This document shows, piece by piece, positions 1 through 13,031 of a DNA stretch of 64,000 nt (position 1 is its first letter; each line of letters starts with the position of its first letter). The translations under genes were made by a program, and so were the position numbers. The stretch comes from Hyperoplus lanceolatus (lineage: Eukaryota > Chordata > Actinopteri > Uranoscopiformes > Ammodytidae): assembly GCA_026929865.2 (NCBI GenBank), contig CM049398.1, positions 17,769,501-17,833,500 of the forward strand, in the 5' to 3' direction. The notes beneath the pieces were generated by a model. The model had not been told where the DNA came from. It was given only the letters and a program-made list of their open reading frames with translations, and made no database searches.

Positions 1-149
1 ACGTTTTCTACTTAAGTGTTGGAAATCGTACAATCATGTTCCATATGTATAAAGATGAGGTCACACTTCCAGTCAGGCCCCACCTCCACATGCGCGTGCT
101 CACTTGCACTCTCAGACAACACCTCAGCACACACACACACACACACACA

Positions 150-515
150 CACGTAATAATAACAATTGATTGGATTTATATAGTGCTTTATTTCTCTGTG
201 ACTCAAAGCGCTTTACAGGGTTCCAGGTTCAATTCGTTCACACACAGTCATACCGGTGGTGGTAAACTACGAGAGTAGCCACAGCTGCCCTGGGGCAGAC
301 TGACGGAAGCATGGCTGCCATTCAGCGCGAACGGCCCCTCCGACCACCACCTCAAACATACAGCAATCATACACATTCACACAAGGCAAGGTGGGTGAAG
401 TGTCTTGCCCAGGGACACAACAACCATGACACAGGTGGCCGGGTGGGGATCAAACCGCCAACCCTTGGATCGTTGGCCAACCCGCTTAACCACCTGAGCC
501 ACAGTCGCCCCAAAC
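150..515 (-). repeat. tRNA-derived SINE, antisense
   Basis: Read on the minus strand this block has a tRNA-like head. An A-box-like stretch lies in 485-511 and a B box, GGTTTGATCCC, lies at 457-447. Next comes a body with the fish-SINE-like phrase for GGGCAAGACACTTCACCC, and then a tail ending in AAATCCAATCAATTGTTATTATTA. An (AC)n run at 129-153 lies just outside the tail. The split promoter and tail order are seen directly; the family name is not known. Confidence 0.6.
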
Positions 516-616
516 CCCCAACGTCCTCTGTTTTCATCAAGTTTGTTAAACCCCAGATAAACAATTAACAATCAAAGCAAATGGCGCTGCAGTTCGTAAT
601 TACAGATTGAGATTTA

Positions 617-2200
617 CAGTATCTCACAAAAGTGAGTACACCCCTCACATTTCTTCAAATATTTCATTTTATCTTTTCATGGGACAACACTGAAGACATG
701 ACACTTTGATACAATATATATAAAGTAGTCAGTGCACAGCTTATATAACAGTGTAAATGTACTGTCCCCTCAAAATAACTCGACACACAGCCATTAATGT
801 CTAAGTGCTGGCAACAAAAGTGAATACACCCCTAAGTGAAAACGTCCAAATTCGGCCCAAAGTGTCAATATTTTGTGTGGCCACCATTATTCTTCCGCAC
901 TGCCATAACCCTCTTGGGTATGGAGATCACCAGAGCTTCACAGGTTGCCACTGGAATCCTCTTCCACTCATTTATGACAACATCAATTGCTGGTGGATAT
1001 TAGAGACCTTGCGCTACTCCACCTTCCGTTTGAGGATGCCCCACAAATGCTCAATAGGGTTTAAGCCTGGAAACCTGCTTGGACAGGCCATAACCTTTAC
1101 CCTCAGCTTCTTTAGCAATGCAGTGGTCGTCTTGGAGGTGTGTTTGGGATCGTTATCATGTTGGAATGCGGCCCTGCGGCCCAGTTTCCGGAGGGAGGGG
1201 ATCATGCTCTGCTTGAGTGCTGGTAGCACTTATGCAGCCCCAGACCATGACACTCCCACCACCATGCTTGACTATAGGCAAGCCACACTTGTCTTTGTAC
1301 TACTCACCTGGTTGCCACCACACACGCTTGACACCATCTGAACCAAATAAGTTTATCTTGGTCCGATCAGACCACAGAGATGGTTCCAGTGATCCATGTT
1401 TGTAGTCTGCTTGACTTCAGAAAACTATTGGTGGGCTTTCTTGTGCATTATCTTTAGAATAGGTTTCCTTTAGCCATGCAGACCAGTATGATGCAGTGTG
1501 TGGCGTATGGTCTGAGCACTGACAGGCTGACCCCCCCCCACCCTTCAAGCCCTGCAGCAATGCTGGCAGCACTCATAGGCCTATTCTCCAAAGCCAACCT
1601 CTGGATATGACGCTGAGCACATGCACTCAACCTTCGTAAACTGGGCCGCAGGGCAGTATTCCAACATGATAATGACCCCCTTCAAGACGACCACCGCATT
1701 GCTAAAGAAGCTGAGGGTAAAGGTTATGGCCTGTCCAAGCATGTCTCCAGACTTCAACCCTATTGAGCATCTGTGGGGCATCCTCAAATGGAAAATGGAG
1801 GACTTAAGGTCTCTAATATTCACCAGCTCTGTGATGTCGTCATGAATGAGTGGAAAAGGATTCCAGTGGCAACCTTTGAAGCTCTGGTTATCTCCATGCC
1901 CAAGAGGATTAAGGCAGTGCTGGAAAATAATGCTGGCCACACACAATATTGACACTTTGGGCCCAATTTGCCATTGGACATTTTCACTTAACGATGTACT
2001 CACTTTTGCTGCCAGCACTTTGGACATTAATGGCTGTGTGTTGAGGTTTTTTGAGGGGACAGTAAATTTACATTATATAAGCTGTACACTGTCTACTTTA
2101 TATTGTATCAAAGTGTCATTTCTTCAGTGTTGTCCCATGAAAAGATATAATGAAATATTTGAAGAAATGTGAGGCGTGTACTCACTTTTGTGAGATACTT
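617..2200. mobile_element. Tc1/mariner foldback element with 570-bp inverted arms
   Basis: The ends read CAGTATCTCAC and its complement, flanked by TA (615-616, 2201-2202), as for Tc1/mariner. From about 1650 down to 617 on the minus strand lies a decayed Tc1 transposase. It has the N-terminal helix-turn-helix (QRHIQRLALENRPMSAASI, 1630-1545), the central part, the block QHDNDPKHTSKTT and LNPIEHLWGILK (1190-1014). From about 1632 to 2200 the same C-terminal half and terminal repeat recur on the plus strand (FNPIEHLWGILK, 1755-1790). The normal 5' end is therefore replaced by an inverted copy of the 3' half, giving arms 617-1193 and 1632-2200. It cannot encode a transposase. Confidence 0.85.
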
Positions 2201-2243
2201 TATCTCAGTGCTATTCTGAACTTCTCTACGCTTGTTGGTCTAG

Positions 2244-5200
2244 GCAGTGCAGTGTGGGAACCTTTGGTACAAGGAATATGGTCTGGTGCAGTGCTGTGTG
2301 CATAAGCCGACTGTGAATGTCATGGGCCTACAGATGTCTTTGCCGCTGCTGGAGAGACTCAACCAGCTCATGGAAGACAAGCAGCCTGCCAGATTTTCCC
2401 CCAACCCCTGCAATCAGCGCATATCTGGTCAGTTAAGAGACAGGGACACTACATGTTCTCCATGATAGTGGTTCTAACGAGTGGTAGGAGGCCCACATTC
2501 AGATAAATAGCTCATATGGTTGTGGAGACAGCAAAATTCCTTTCTGCTACTAGTCATCAGATCTGCTGGTTTGAAGTGTTTTATATACAATACTTCAGAA
2601 TCCTGTAATGCAGGCCGCAGCGGTAATTCCTGCAAATTCACAGATATAAATTCATTCTGTACACATGTCCGCACACATTATGTTTTTCTGGTTAATGGCC
2701 AGGGTAAGTCTTTTTTCATTCTATATGTTTAATTGTCAAAAAATCAAGAACAAAAAAAGAAACCAAACCCTAAGCTAAGTACAGTCTCTTCAAATATATT
2801 TTTCATTTTTATAAAATGTAGACTAATTTTCTACAAAATGATGGGCACTGTGGATTTTAGCAAACATTACTCAGAGAGGATCCGGAAGAGTGCATTTGTT
2901 TTGTTTCTGGGATTTACTCTAAACAATTTACAGCTGCACCCGTGTGCAATGTAATTAAATATAATATGTAAGACAGTGGGGTTTGTTTGTGCGTTTTTCA
3001 ATAGGTTGAAAAGAAAAAAATCCATGTAGGCTTTACCACTAACTGCACCAACTCAGGGTAAAATTATTATTTTTTTTTCTCATGGGATTGGTTGTATAAG
3101 AAGAATATTGAATATTACCAGGCTTATCCTTTTAAGTTTGATTTCTGAAATGTTTTAGCATTGTCAACAAAGCAAGCATATGGGTTGGAGATCGCCTCTA
3201 GAGTCTGGACTGCTTCTGTGCCTGTGGTGAAAGGTATGTGCTTTTTAAACTGCTCAAAGCCATGTGATAAACTGTCTATCTATAGGACAGAGATAGCACT
3301 GAGAAGGGAAACCAGTCATTGTGTTTGTACAAATTCCCCATGTAGATGTAACCTGGGGTAAGAAATGAATATCTCCACCCTATTGCTCTGCTTCCTTAAT
3401 ATCTCTGGAGAATACATATGGCGTAGAATGAGGTAAGAGGTCAGTTAAGAAACTGAGAAAATAACAATAACATATGGCAGGTATAGGACCACAATGAGAA
3501 AACGTAAACAGTTAATGTTTTCTATCAAGACTAGTCCTCTACAGTAAAACATGCATGACCTCCAAATAAAGTGTCTTGGTTTGTTTAGCAAATGACCTAT
3601 ACGAAACAAAGTCTCAGAGACACTGGAGGAGACAATTTCTATCACATAGCTTTTTTTTAGTGGCTGCAGTGCTTTATCTACGGAAGAGGATTAGTACGGA
3701 AGAGGATTAGGGCCACACATGATAATAATAATAATTTAAAAATAATTAATAACTTTTCTCAGAATTCTGAGATTAAAGTCAGAATTCTGAGAATAAAGTC
3801 AGAACTTTTTTTTTTTCTTTTTTTTTGCTTTCTTTTTTCATGTGTGGCCCTAATCCTCTTCCGTATAATCATCTTCCGTATTTATCTGACAGTTTGTGTT
3901 TCTGAAGGGATCTCCACCCAGTCTTTGAGGGAGCCTGTGAATTTAGCTCCATCCCAGGACACAGGTCTGCAGGCCAGCTCAGAATCGACACACAACTCAC
4001 AAAGAGATATTGAATCGTCTGGCATTCACTCCCAGGGTGAGACCAAGCACAAAACTTGGACAAGTTTATGCAAATTGTCTTTTTATTGCTGGCCTGGACT
4101 TGGCCAGGGACTTCTTGGAGTCTTGTTGGAACAATGAGGTTTGCTAAGTGTCTAGTGGAGACTACAGGGGTAGGATGGATAAAGTGAGGACGATATAACA
4201 AGTCAATTAGTTCATTTACCAAGATGTCATACTATTCCCTTAATTTGTTATGTCCCCTGACAGAGAGCCAGCCGACGAAAGGTTCTGCCCAGCCTTCACA
4301 TGTTTCTGTCCCTACTATTCCAGGTAACTCCATGTAGTCAAATAATACTGTATGTGTTCAGAGCATGTGACAGATGGTATGTCATGTTTACTCTATCCTG
4401 TATCCGTGCTGTATTCCCCAGAGGAGGAGTGGACCAAGCTGCTGCAGATCTCCCCTCTGTTCCAGCTGTTGAAGGGGGTGGAGCTACAGTTGAAGGGCGT
4501 GGCCTGTCGGGAAGGGCTTCTCAGAGGAGGGCTCTCTGGTATGTCTGATGCAGTCGGGAGTGCCTACCTCCTAAACGGAGCTACAGTCGTACAGACACTG
4601 ATTATATGCAAACATGAATGTTTATACAGACAATCTTTTGTTTTTTCACGCTCTTCAGTGCCTTGATGAATGCCAGGTGGTTCAAGCTTTTTCTGAACCT
4701 CAATAGTTCTGACATAACATAAGTGTGTTTGGCTTGAGGGACGCAGCATTTGATTAGAAGCCCTTCATCAGATTGGTCACTAAGGCACTGTCAAATGATG
4801 TCACAAGTAATATATCCGTTTGTAATTATAAAGAAGCAATTTTTTTTTTATGGAATGGAAAATATTTTTTGTAAATCCACCACTTTGGTCCAAGCTGAAA
4901 GGTCAAGACAAATAGGCCTATGGGATTGGATTGCCAGGTGAATTTTGAACAAACTTTGGCATTCCTCAGAGAATGCAGCCCAATGTTGAGTTGATTTTTT
5001 TGAGACTCTCCGTAGAAAACAACAGGTGTGCGATTTTTTCCTTCTTTAGCTCACTGTTGTGTCTGCATCAAGCCCCAACCTCAGCAATTTTTACCAGCAT
5101 CCAATAAGGAAGTGACCACAACTGTAGTAACCAGGAAGTGCCACTGGGGGCTGGGAGCAGAAGACAGCCATCTCTCATTGACTCCAATGTTAAACATGCC

Positions 5201-8200
5201 GTTTTCACAGCATTATTAAACCTATTTACAGCCTGGGCCACGAAACCATTTAAGTCTGTATGTTTAGGTCATATCTCCATGACAAGGGGGGTGAATTTTT
5301 TTGGCCCATGCTAGTTTTTATTCTTTTGGAGGTTAAAATGTATTGGCGCAATCTCTTGAGTGACAGCTCTCCGCCCGTTGTCCCTCACTATGCCTCAGAG
5401 GTATACGTCAGCTATCTCCCTCCCCCTCACAAAATGGCGACGCCCACAAACCAGGATTATTGGATGCCGTGTGAATAACTGAGATCAGCCCGGATACTAC
5501 ATCCATATTATTTACTATCTATGGTCTGCATTCTATCCAGACGGAGGCCAGAGTTTCCTAGACGTCCTTGATGCTCAGTGGGAATGTGAGGGAGAGCTGA
5601 TTCCTTTGGACCCGTCAGTCCTCAACCCAAGAGAGTTCCTGGTCTACCAGCATGGACTGTTCCTGATACACACAATGCATAGTCTAAAACTGGTTGGTGC
5701 CAAGATTGAACTTACAACCTTCATTTTTTATTTGCTTTAACTGTTTGATTTTGAGGTTTTAAGCTGGCCTGAGCCTAAGCTATCTTTGTAAAAAAATTAT
5801 ACTTTAGTATTGGACTCCGTGCAGCCTTATGTACTCAGGCAGGAAAACTTTCTCATAATTCTTGCATCCCCCTTTGCTTTCGTGCGAGAGTTGTTGGGCT
5901 TTAAACTGACCTAAATTTATTTATTCTTAGACTATATTTTATGATTTTTTATATATGTTATTTATCTTTAAATGTTTACTGTGGGCTAAGCTTCAGAAGG
6001 TATAATGTAATAAAAAATGCTTGGCATTTGTTTTCCTTTCCTTTTAATAGACACCGGACCTTTCACTTCAGATAGCAGCTAGTCTCCCAAACAACAACTA
6101 CTTGAACAACGCCTTCAGAAATTCCTTCTTTTACCAGGTAAACCTAGGATTCTTATCGCTGAATGTGGACTTGAAACTTTCTTTAATGTTTTCAGTACCA
6201 GGGGCCTCATTTATAAACGTGGCGTACGCCCAGAAGAGGGCGCACGCCAATTTCTACGCAAACATTGGGATTTATAAAAAGCAAACTTGACGGGAAGATG
6301 TGCGGTCCTCCACGCAAACTCTGACCCATGCATACGCACAGAAAGTGGAGAAAGGAGAAACGGCGACTCCGTCGGCACATGTATGAAGTGCGAGAACGAA
6401 TGTGTTTGTGTAAAATGAATCCAAATATAGGCCTATTATAAACCATGTAGGTCTATCATATAGGGAGTTCCTTTGCAAAACGGATGAAGCCATTCTTACA
6501 ACTAATAAAAAAATGCCTCCACGGATTTTTCCATGGAGTGATACCAACAAAAAACAAAACGAATTAGGATCTTAAATAGCCTACAAACTGAGATATGAGT
6601 GCAAATTAAAAAATAAAAATAAAAAATTTGAATAAGCTCTGCATGTTATTGGATTCATTCTGATAATATTGAGGTGGAATACAACCTATTACTTTTACAC
6701 TGACGCTGTTCTCGATGCCTCAGTCAGGCAGACAGGAGTGCACAGTTTCATGTTCATATCTATGTGTTTTTCTTTGTGTTTAAGCACGTCGTAACTGTGT
6801 TTTGAAAGGGACTGTGAAGTTTATTATCCGCCCGTCACTGCACCGGGATGAATTCTCCCAATCTGTATCTCATGGGGGGTCTCAGTGTCCCCCGCTCGTG
6901 GCACAAACACTGCTGTGTGAGGATATGCACTTTTTTGCGTCCACTTTTATGTCGGATCGCTTCTTTTTATTTCGACCGCAGCGTTCACAGAGATCGCCAC
7001 AGGCTGCACTCTGACACCTTTACCCTCACACTGTGCCACCAAACTAAATTTTCCCTGGTCGCCACTTCTCCAACGGGTACTTCGACGTGACCGCAGTGAT
7101 CCACACCGTGTGGAGTCTATTTTTCCATTTCCCTTTCAGTCGGCGATTGCCACTACCGCCTTCATGCACTCAGTAAATGATATTAATTCGGGCGTGTCAA
7201 TGACTATGTATGGGTAAATATGGGCGTTACGTGAAGCCCACAAACGCTGCGCCACATTTAGATTTGATTGTGATTTATAAAGGGAAACAGGCGTAGGACG
7301 TGAGTGCGCACTGTTTTATAAATCAGAATATTTTTGTTCGCACGTACATCCTACATTTCTTCCGTACGCTAGCTTCCACGTGAATCCCACGCAAAGCTTT
7401 ATAAATGAGGCCCCTGACCAGTGCAATTGCTCAAAATCTTTGGGTGTAATCAACAAGGTAGATATTTGTTCAGTGTTAGTATGAACTTATTGACTATAAT
7501 AAAGTAAAATATGATGCACCTGAAACAAGACCAAGAAAATACACGATGCAGATTATAATTTTTTACTCACTTAAAGTTTATTTGCACTTTTTACCATACA
7601 CAATACAATTAATATACATGTATATTAAAATGAAAACACATAAATATTATATTCATATAAACATACATATACACATCGATGCATTCACATATAGCCTGCA
7701 TACACTTACATATAAATACATATCCATAAATATGCACACATACATGTACATTATGTACATACAGTACACATCTACATACAAACCCGTGCATATCCACGCA
7801 TACATTCATCTGCACCTGCATTTACATATCCATAAACACATATATTAAAGAAAGAAAATAATGATTACAAATAAATTAAACTATGTTAATAGAGCAGAGG
7901 GAATATGTTTATCACATCTAATGAAACTCTGGGAAAGGAAGGTAATCCAACAAAAGTGTCCAGTATAGCTTTCCATAGACTTTGATCCTCAGTTCAAAAG
8001 TCTGAAAGATCTGATACAGCTCCTTCCATGGAAATCATTTTGAGGAACAATGCAGATTGTAAGAAACCTCAAAATACTTTTGGCATGGGTTAAAAAAATA
8101 TTCAATTGTCTCAGAACCTTTCAAGATGACTAACTGCCTGGATGTATGTCCAATTGGTTGTGTAAAAGGGTGATACCACTGTTTGATGGTGGGTCTGTTT

Positions 8201-11200
8201 TTAAACAAAGTCTGGTTCAATGTGACTTTTGGAGCTAAAATAATCCAGACCCCAAATAAGCTGCATAGACTAAAACTGTTTTGGGACACTTTCAAGTCCA
8301 ACCCTGCAATGCCTTTGTGATTGTGTGGTTTGTGTGATTGATTTATTTCGAATTGCGTATCATACAAAGGCCTATTGTCATTTTTTTTTGGGTGGGGGGC
8401 GGAAGTGGCTAAGTGGGCAGGGAGGTCGCCTCTGGAGTGCAGGGTCGGAGGTTCTATCCCCCACGTACCCGCCACATGTCGAAGTGTCCTTAGGCAAGAC
8501 ATTGAACCCCGAATAGCTCCCGATAGTTAGCTTGCACCCTGCTTGTACCCCTTCAAGCCCTGCAGCAATGCTGGCAGCACTCATAGGCCTATTCTCCAAA
8601 GCCAACCTCTGGATATGACGCTGAGCACATGCACTCAACCTTCGTAAACTTTTCTGCAGGGCAGTATTCCAACATGATAACGACCCCAAACACACCTTCA
8701 AGGCGCCTCTGCATTGCTAAAGAAGCTGAGGGTAAAGGTTATGGCCTGTCCAAGCATGTCTCCAGACTTTAACCCTATTGAGCATATGTGGGGCATCCTC
8801 AAATGGAAAATGGAGGACTTAAGGTCTCTAATATCCACCAGCTCCATGATGTCGACATGAATGAGTGGAAGAGGATTCCAGTGGTAACCCGGATGTTCTC
8901 CATGCCCAAGAGGATTAAGGCAGTGCTGGAAAATAATGCTGGCCACATAAAATATTTACACTTTGGGCCCAATTTGGACATTTTCACTTAGGGGTGTACT
9001 GACTTTCTTTGCCAGCACTTTGGACATAAATACATTTACAATGATATATAAGCTGTACACTGACTACTTTATATTGTATCAAAGTATCATTTCTTCAGTG
9101 TTGTCCCATGAAAAGATAAAATGAAATATTTGAAGAAATTTGAGGGGTGTACTCACTTTTGTGAGACATATTTTGATAATTACATCAACATATTTACCAG
9201 AATCATCAAGGCCTAATAATCTGTGAACTTTGTTAAGATTATATTTGTAACCACTGCTGTGATAGTAGGAAGTTACTATCACAGCAGTGGTTACAAATAT
9301 AATAATTCTTCCTTCTTGATCAACACATTGATTGCAAAAACATTGCTAGTAGGACCTCAAAGTAATTTAAATAAAACAAAATATCAATTGATCATGCCAA
9401 AAGAGTTGTGTTTGAGTGAGGGCAAAAAATGTATTCAATTCTGGCATTGGGCTACTGGCAAAAGGATAGTTAGTGAATCAAGCCATGTACACAGTTCTTA
9501 TCTATCAATGTTCCCAATCTCAAAGGAAACTTTTACCCCTCAGTCAATACTCCATGCCACACAGCCAGGTCTATCACGGTGTGGATGGAGGACAACCAGC
9601 CCTATTCCCAAACTGAACCCTATTTAAAACCCTCTGTAATGTAATCAAGAAGTGGATAGTGACAAGAATGCAAACAAAGCCGAATACTTGAATTTTGCAC
9701 AAAGAGTGGCATAATGTCACGTAATAGCAAATTGAAAGCCTTGTGGAGAGCCTGATAGCTGCGATTAAAAATGTGGGTGATTCCATCAAATATTAACTTC
9801 TAATAAAACTATATTATTAATTCACATATTCGTTCCTTAAGAGGAAGAGAGGATGCAAAAATGTTGGAGGAGACGAGGGTAAAAAGTTACAATGGATAGT
9901 TTAATGAAAAAATGATGTCGGCAGGTTACAGCTTATGCAGTAGTCAGATAGACAAAACGAGCAGCAAAAAGAAGTGTCAGTTTCCGGACTGCAGTTGATA
10001 TTTAAACAGTTCAGTTATACGTGTTATTGGATGGTTTAGCTTGTCTTTCATCAACATCATCCAATCTTCTGGCTCCTGGCTGAAGAACCTGCCCTATGCG
10101 GAAGCCCTACGCTATCTTGCCGATGTCCTTGATGCAATAATGTTTCCTATCTGCTGCTAACTTGTTATGGAGTTCTACAGAGGCCCTTTGTGGAGAAAAG
10201 GATACATCTTTGGCCTCAATGTTTTGGGAACTGCATAGAAAATTTCTACAATACTGTGTTCTCTGCTCTTTCCAGCAAACAGGAGTTGTTAACGACGTAT
10301 AGAGTTTTACGACTTTCTACATAACATACTATCTATGTGCTCAATTGTTAGTTAGATTATACAAGTTACAGAAAATGCATTAATGATGGGGGGTATATAC
10401 TTCATTAATTATTGGAAATTATAATTCTAACACTTCTGAACTCTTCCCAAGTTCAAATATTAGTATTAGCATTAGTATTGTCTTGTGTTACAAAACGAGC
10501 ACAGACTTGTTGTCTTTGCATTGCTTTTTGATTATTTTAACCAGTTTGTTGACCCAGGAATTTGGGAGAAATGTTGCCAGTAGTTTATGAAATTCAACAA
10601 ATTGTCCATTTTTTCTCAAAAACATTACTATAAATAGTGAAACAAGAGGAAATAGATGTTGTATTTGTTGGGTTGGGATGAGTCTTTAAGGATGTTGCCT
10701 GTCACATGTTGGAATAGTCACATACAACAATCTCAACCTCTATAGGAAAAAGGTAAAAAAAAGTCACGCTCAAGGGTGTTCAAACAATAAAGGCGAAGAT
10801 TTAATTTACCCTAATTTATTTGTGCATAATAAACAATATTAAAATAACACCGACATAAACATAGCCATACATAAATGAACAGGTGGGACAAAATATAACC
10901 CTGAGAGCTTGTAAGAGGTGCACACCTAAAGTTAAGATTAAAACATCAGCAAAAACACATATCAAAATACATTGTTACAAAGCTTACGACGTCTATAGTT
11001 TATGAAAACACTTCCAAAGGAAATCCTGGAAAGCCACCCTTATGGCTTTGCAGGATTCATTTAACATCCTAAAAACACATAGGCCTACAATGATCCTTAC
11101 AAATATCAGAGCTACATCAATCAATATGACAGAAACTAAATATATCAGTAAACAAACATAACTTTGAGTATAATTCAATATGTTTGCTTCTGTTGTGCCT

Positions 11201-12571
11201 ATACAGAGTGTCTCATTTGAAATGTTGTAATGGGTTAAGACTGATGCTACAGTGCATCCCATGAGACTAAAGTCTAACGCATGTTTACATAAGTTTCTCT
11301 GTAGATGCAACCATCCCAGACCCCTGCGGAGGTCATAAACTCATTTAAGATGTGATAGTCCCTTTTAAAAGGTTGGTTAATCCAACCAGACCTTTGGGGA
11401 CTGATTCTCTGCAAGTTCCACAGGATGAAACTCTATTTGGAAGCTACCATAAAGTTCAAACCAGACATGGCAGGGCCCAGGCACCCTGCTGTGTTTACCT
11501 TATCTCAACTATAAGACACAAGCTTCAAAGCTCTCTTTTCCTAAGGAAGGAAGAGCATTGTATTGGCTGGTTCGAATGTAAACACTGCTTGCTGATTAGG
11601 CAACTAACTTCTGATTGGATGAGAATGCATTTGCCTGAGGCCTAGGATTAGGCAACTCCAAGTCCCAGTCTTTATACTCGCTGGACGAGTTCATGGACTG
11701 CTTGAAACATCTCCTCTGTTTTCCTGGATTCGAGAGAGTTTTCCTACAGAAAACCTCTTCACCAGAGCTGAAGCAGCCACCTCAGCCTCTCCTCAAAACA
11801 GAACGACCCCACACGCGTAAAGCGTGAGCAAAGACGCAGGATCCCTTCATCAAGACGCCTGCACTGCCCGTTCCACGGACCGGAGCCAGCCAAGTGAAGC
11901 TGCCTATCACTTATCCTCTGGGCTGCTCTAGACGCAGCGCCAGCCAAGGACAAGGACCGACGCAGAGGGAGTTCTCCGCTTCCTCCTCTCCTCCTTGCCT
12001 ACGCTGCCCATCGGACCGCAGACTGCCCGCCATTGCCAAGAAGAGCTGCTGATCCCCTGCTTTCCTTCCCTTGGCATGGTGAGGCACGCTGCCCTTATCA
12101 GCTGAGCTGGTTCCACACCACTGTCTTCCACAAGACGCGCTCCATCAGCGCACAAGGCCCGGCGAGCAGCCTTTTTCTTCATCTTCTCCAGCTGCCTTCC
12201 ACAAATCATCGCTGGACCAAGCGGTTCACGTGAGGCTATTGTCTGGGCAAAGATAGTTTTTTTATGTTGTTCATTAACTTGAAGTAAACGTAAGAGCTGA
12301 CGAGCTCACTATTTCCTGATTTAAAGTAATTCTGACTCACTTATGTTTTACATAAGTGTTTTTCGCTCACAGTGTTTTTCTCCCGTTAACCGGGAATGTA
12401 TTGATGTGTTGTTGCTGTCACTCTTATAGCCGGTGAATTTTTTCCTCTTTATCAATTCAACTCAGTGTACGTAAATGCGCATTCGCAGTCACTGTGTGAT
12501 TGGAGGAAACAGTTCACTACGCGCTGGAGCTGCAGCTACTGTCTTTTGTTTTCTCTCCTTCTCATTTCTAA

Positions 12572-12635
<64 letters not shown>

Positions 12636-12972
12636 ACACTCGTGATTTCCCCCTCAAGTATTCTTAATGAATACATGAGCGTTGAATTTCTGTAATTTTA
12701 AAGTTAAGATCGCGTGAAGACAAAACCAAAGTCTCCCCGCATCATCCTTTATAATTATTATGTGTTTGATTGAAGCAGTAGGTCACATACATGCTTTGCA
12801 TGCTACTTCCCCTACTGATTAAAGGTAGAATATTCAACTTTCAGAAGTTGTCCACCACATTGCTTTTAACAAGTGATCTACCCGTGGCTTAAAAGCCATC
12901 TCGCGTGACGTCAAAGTCTCGCGTCTGCCATCTGAATCCATCTAATTTCTAGAGTGACGTTCCTCTGTCACA

Positions 12973-13031
<59 letters not shown>

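Noticed and set aside
805-1341. 178-codon plus-strand open frame
   Set aside because: It is the antisense of a Tc1 transposase remnant.
11928-12233. Open frames in the GC-rich stretch on both strands
   Set aside because: Driven by base composition of the LTR-like block; no protein-like features and no splice support.
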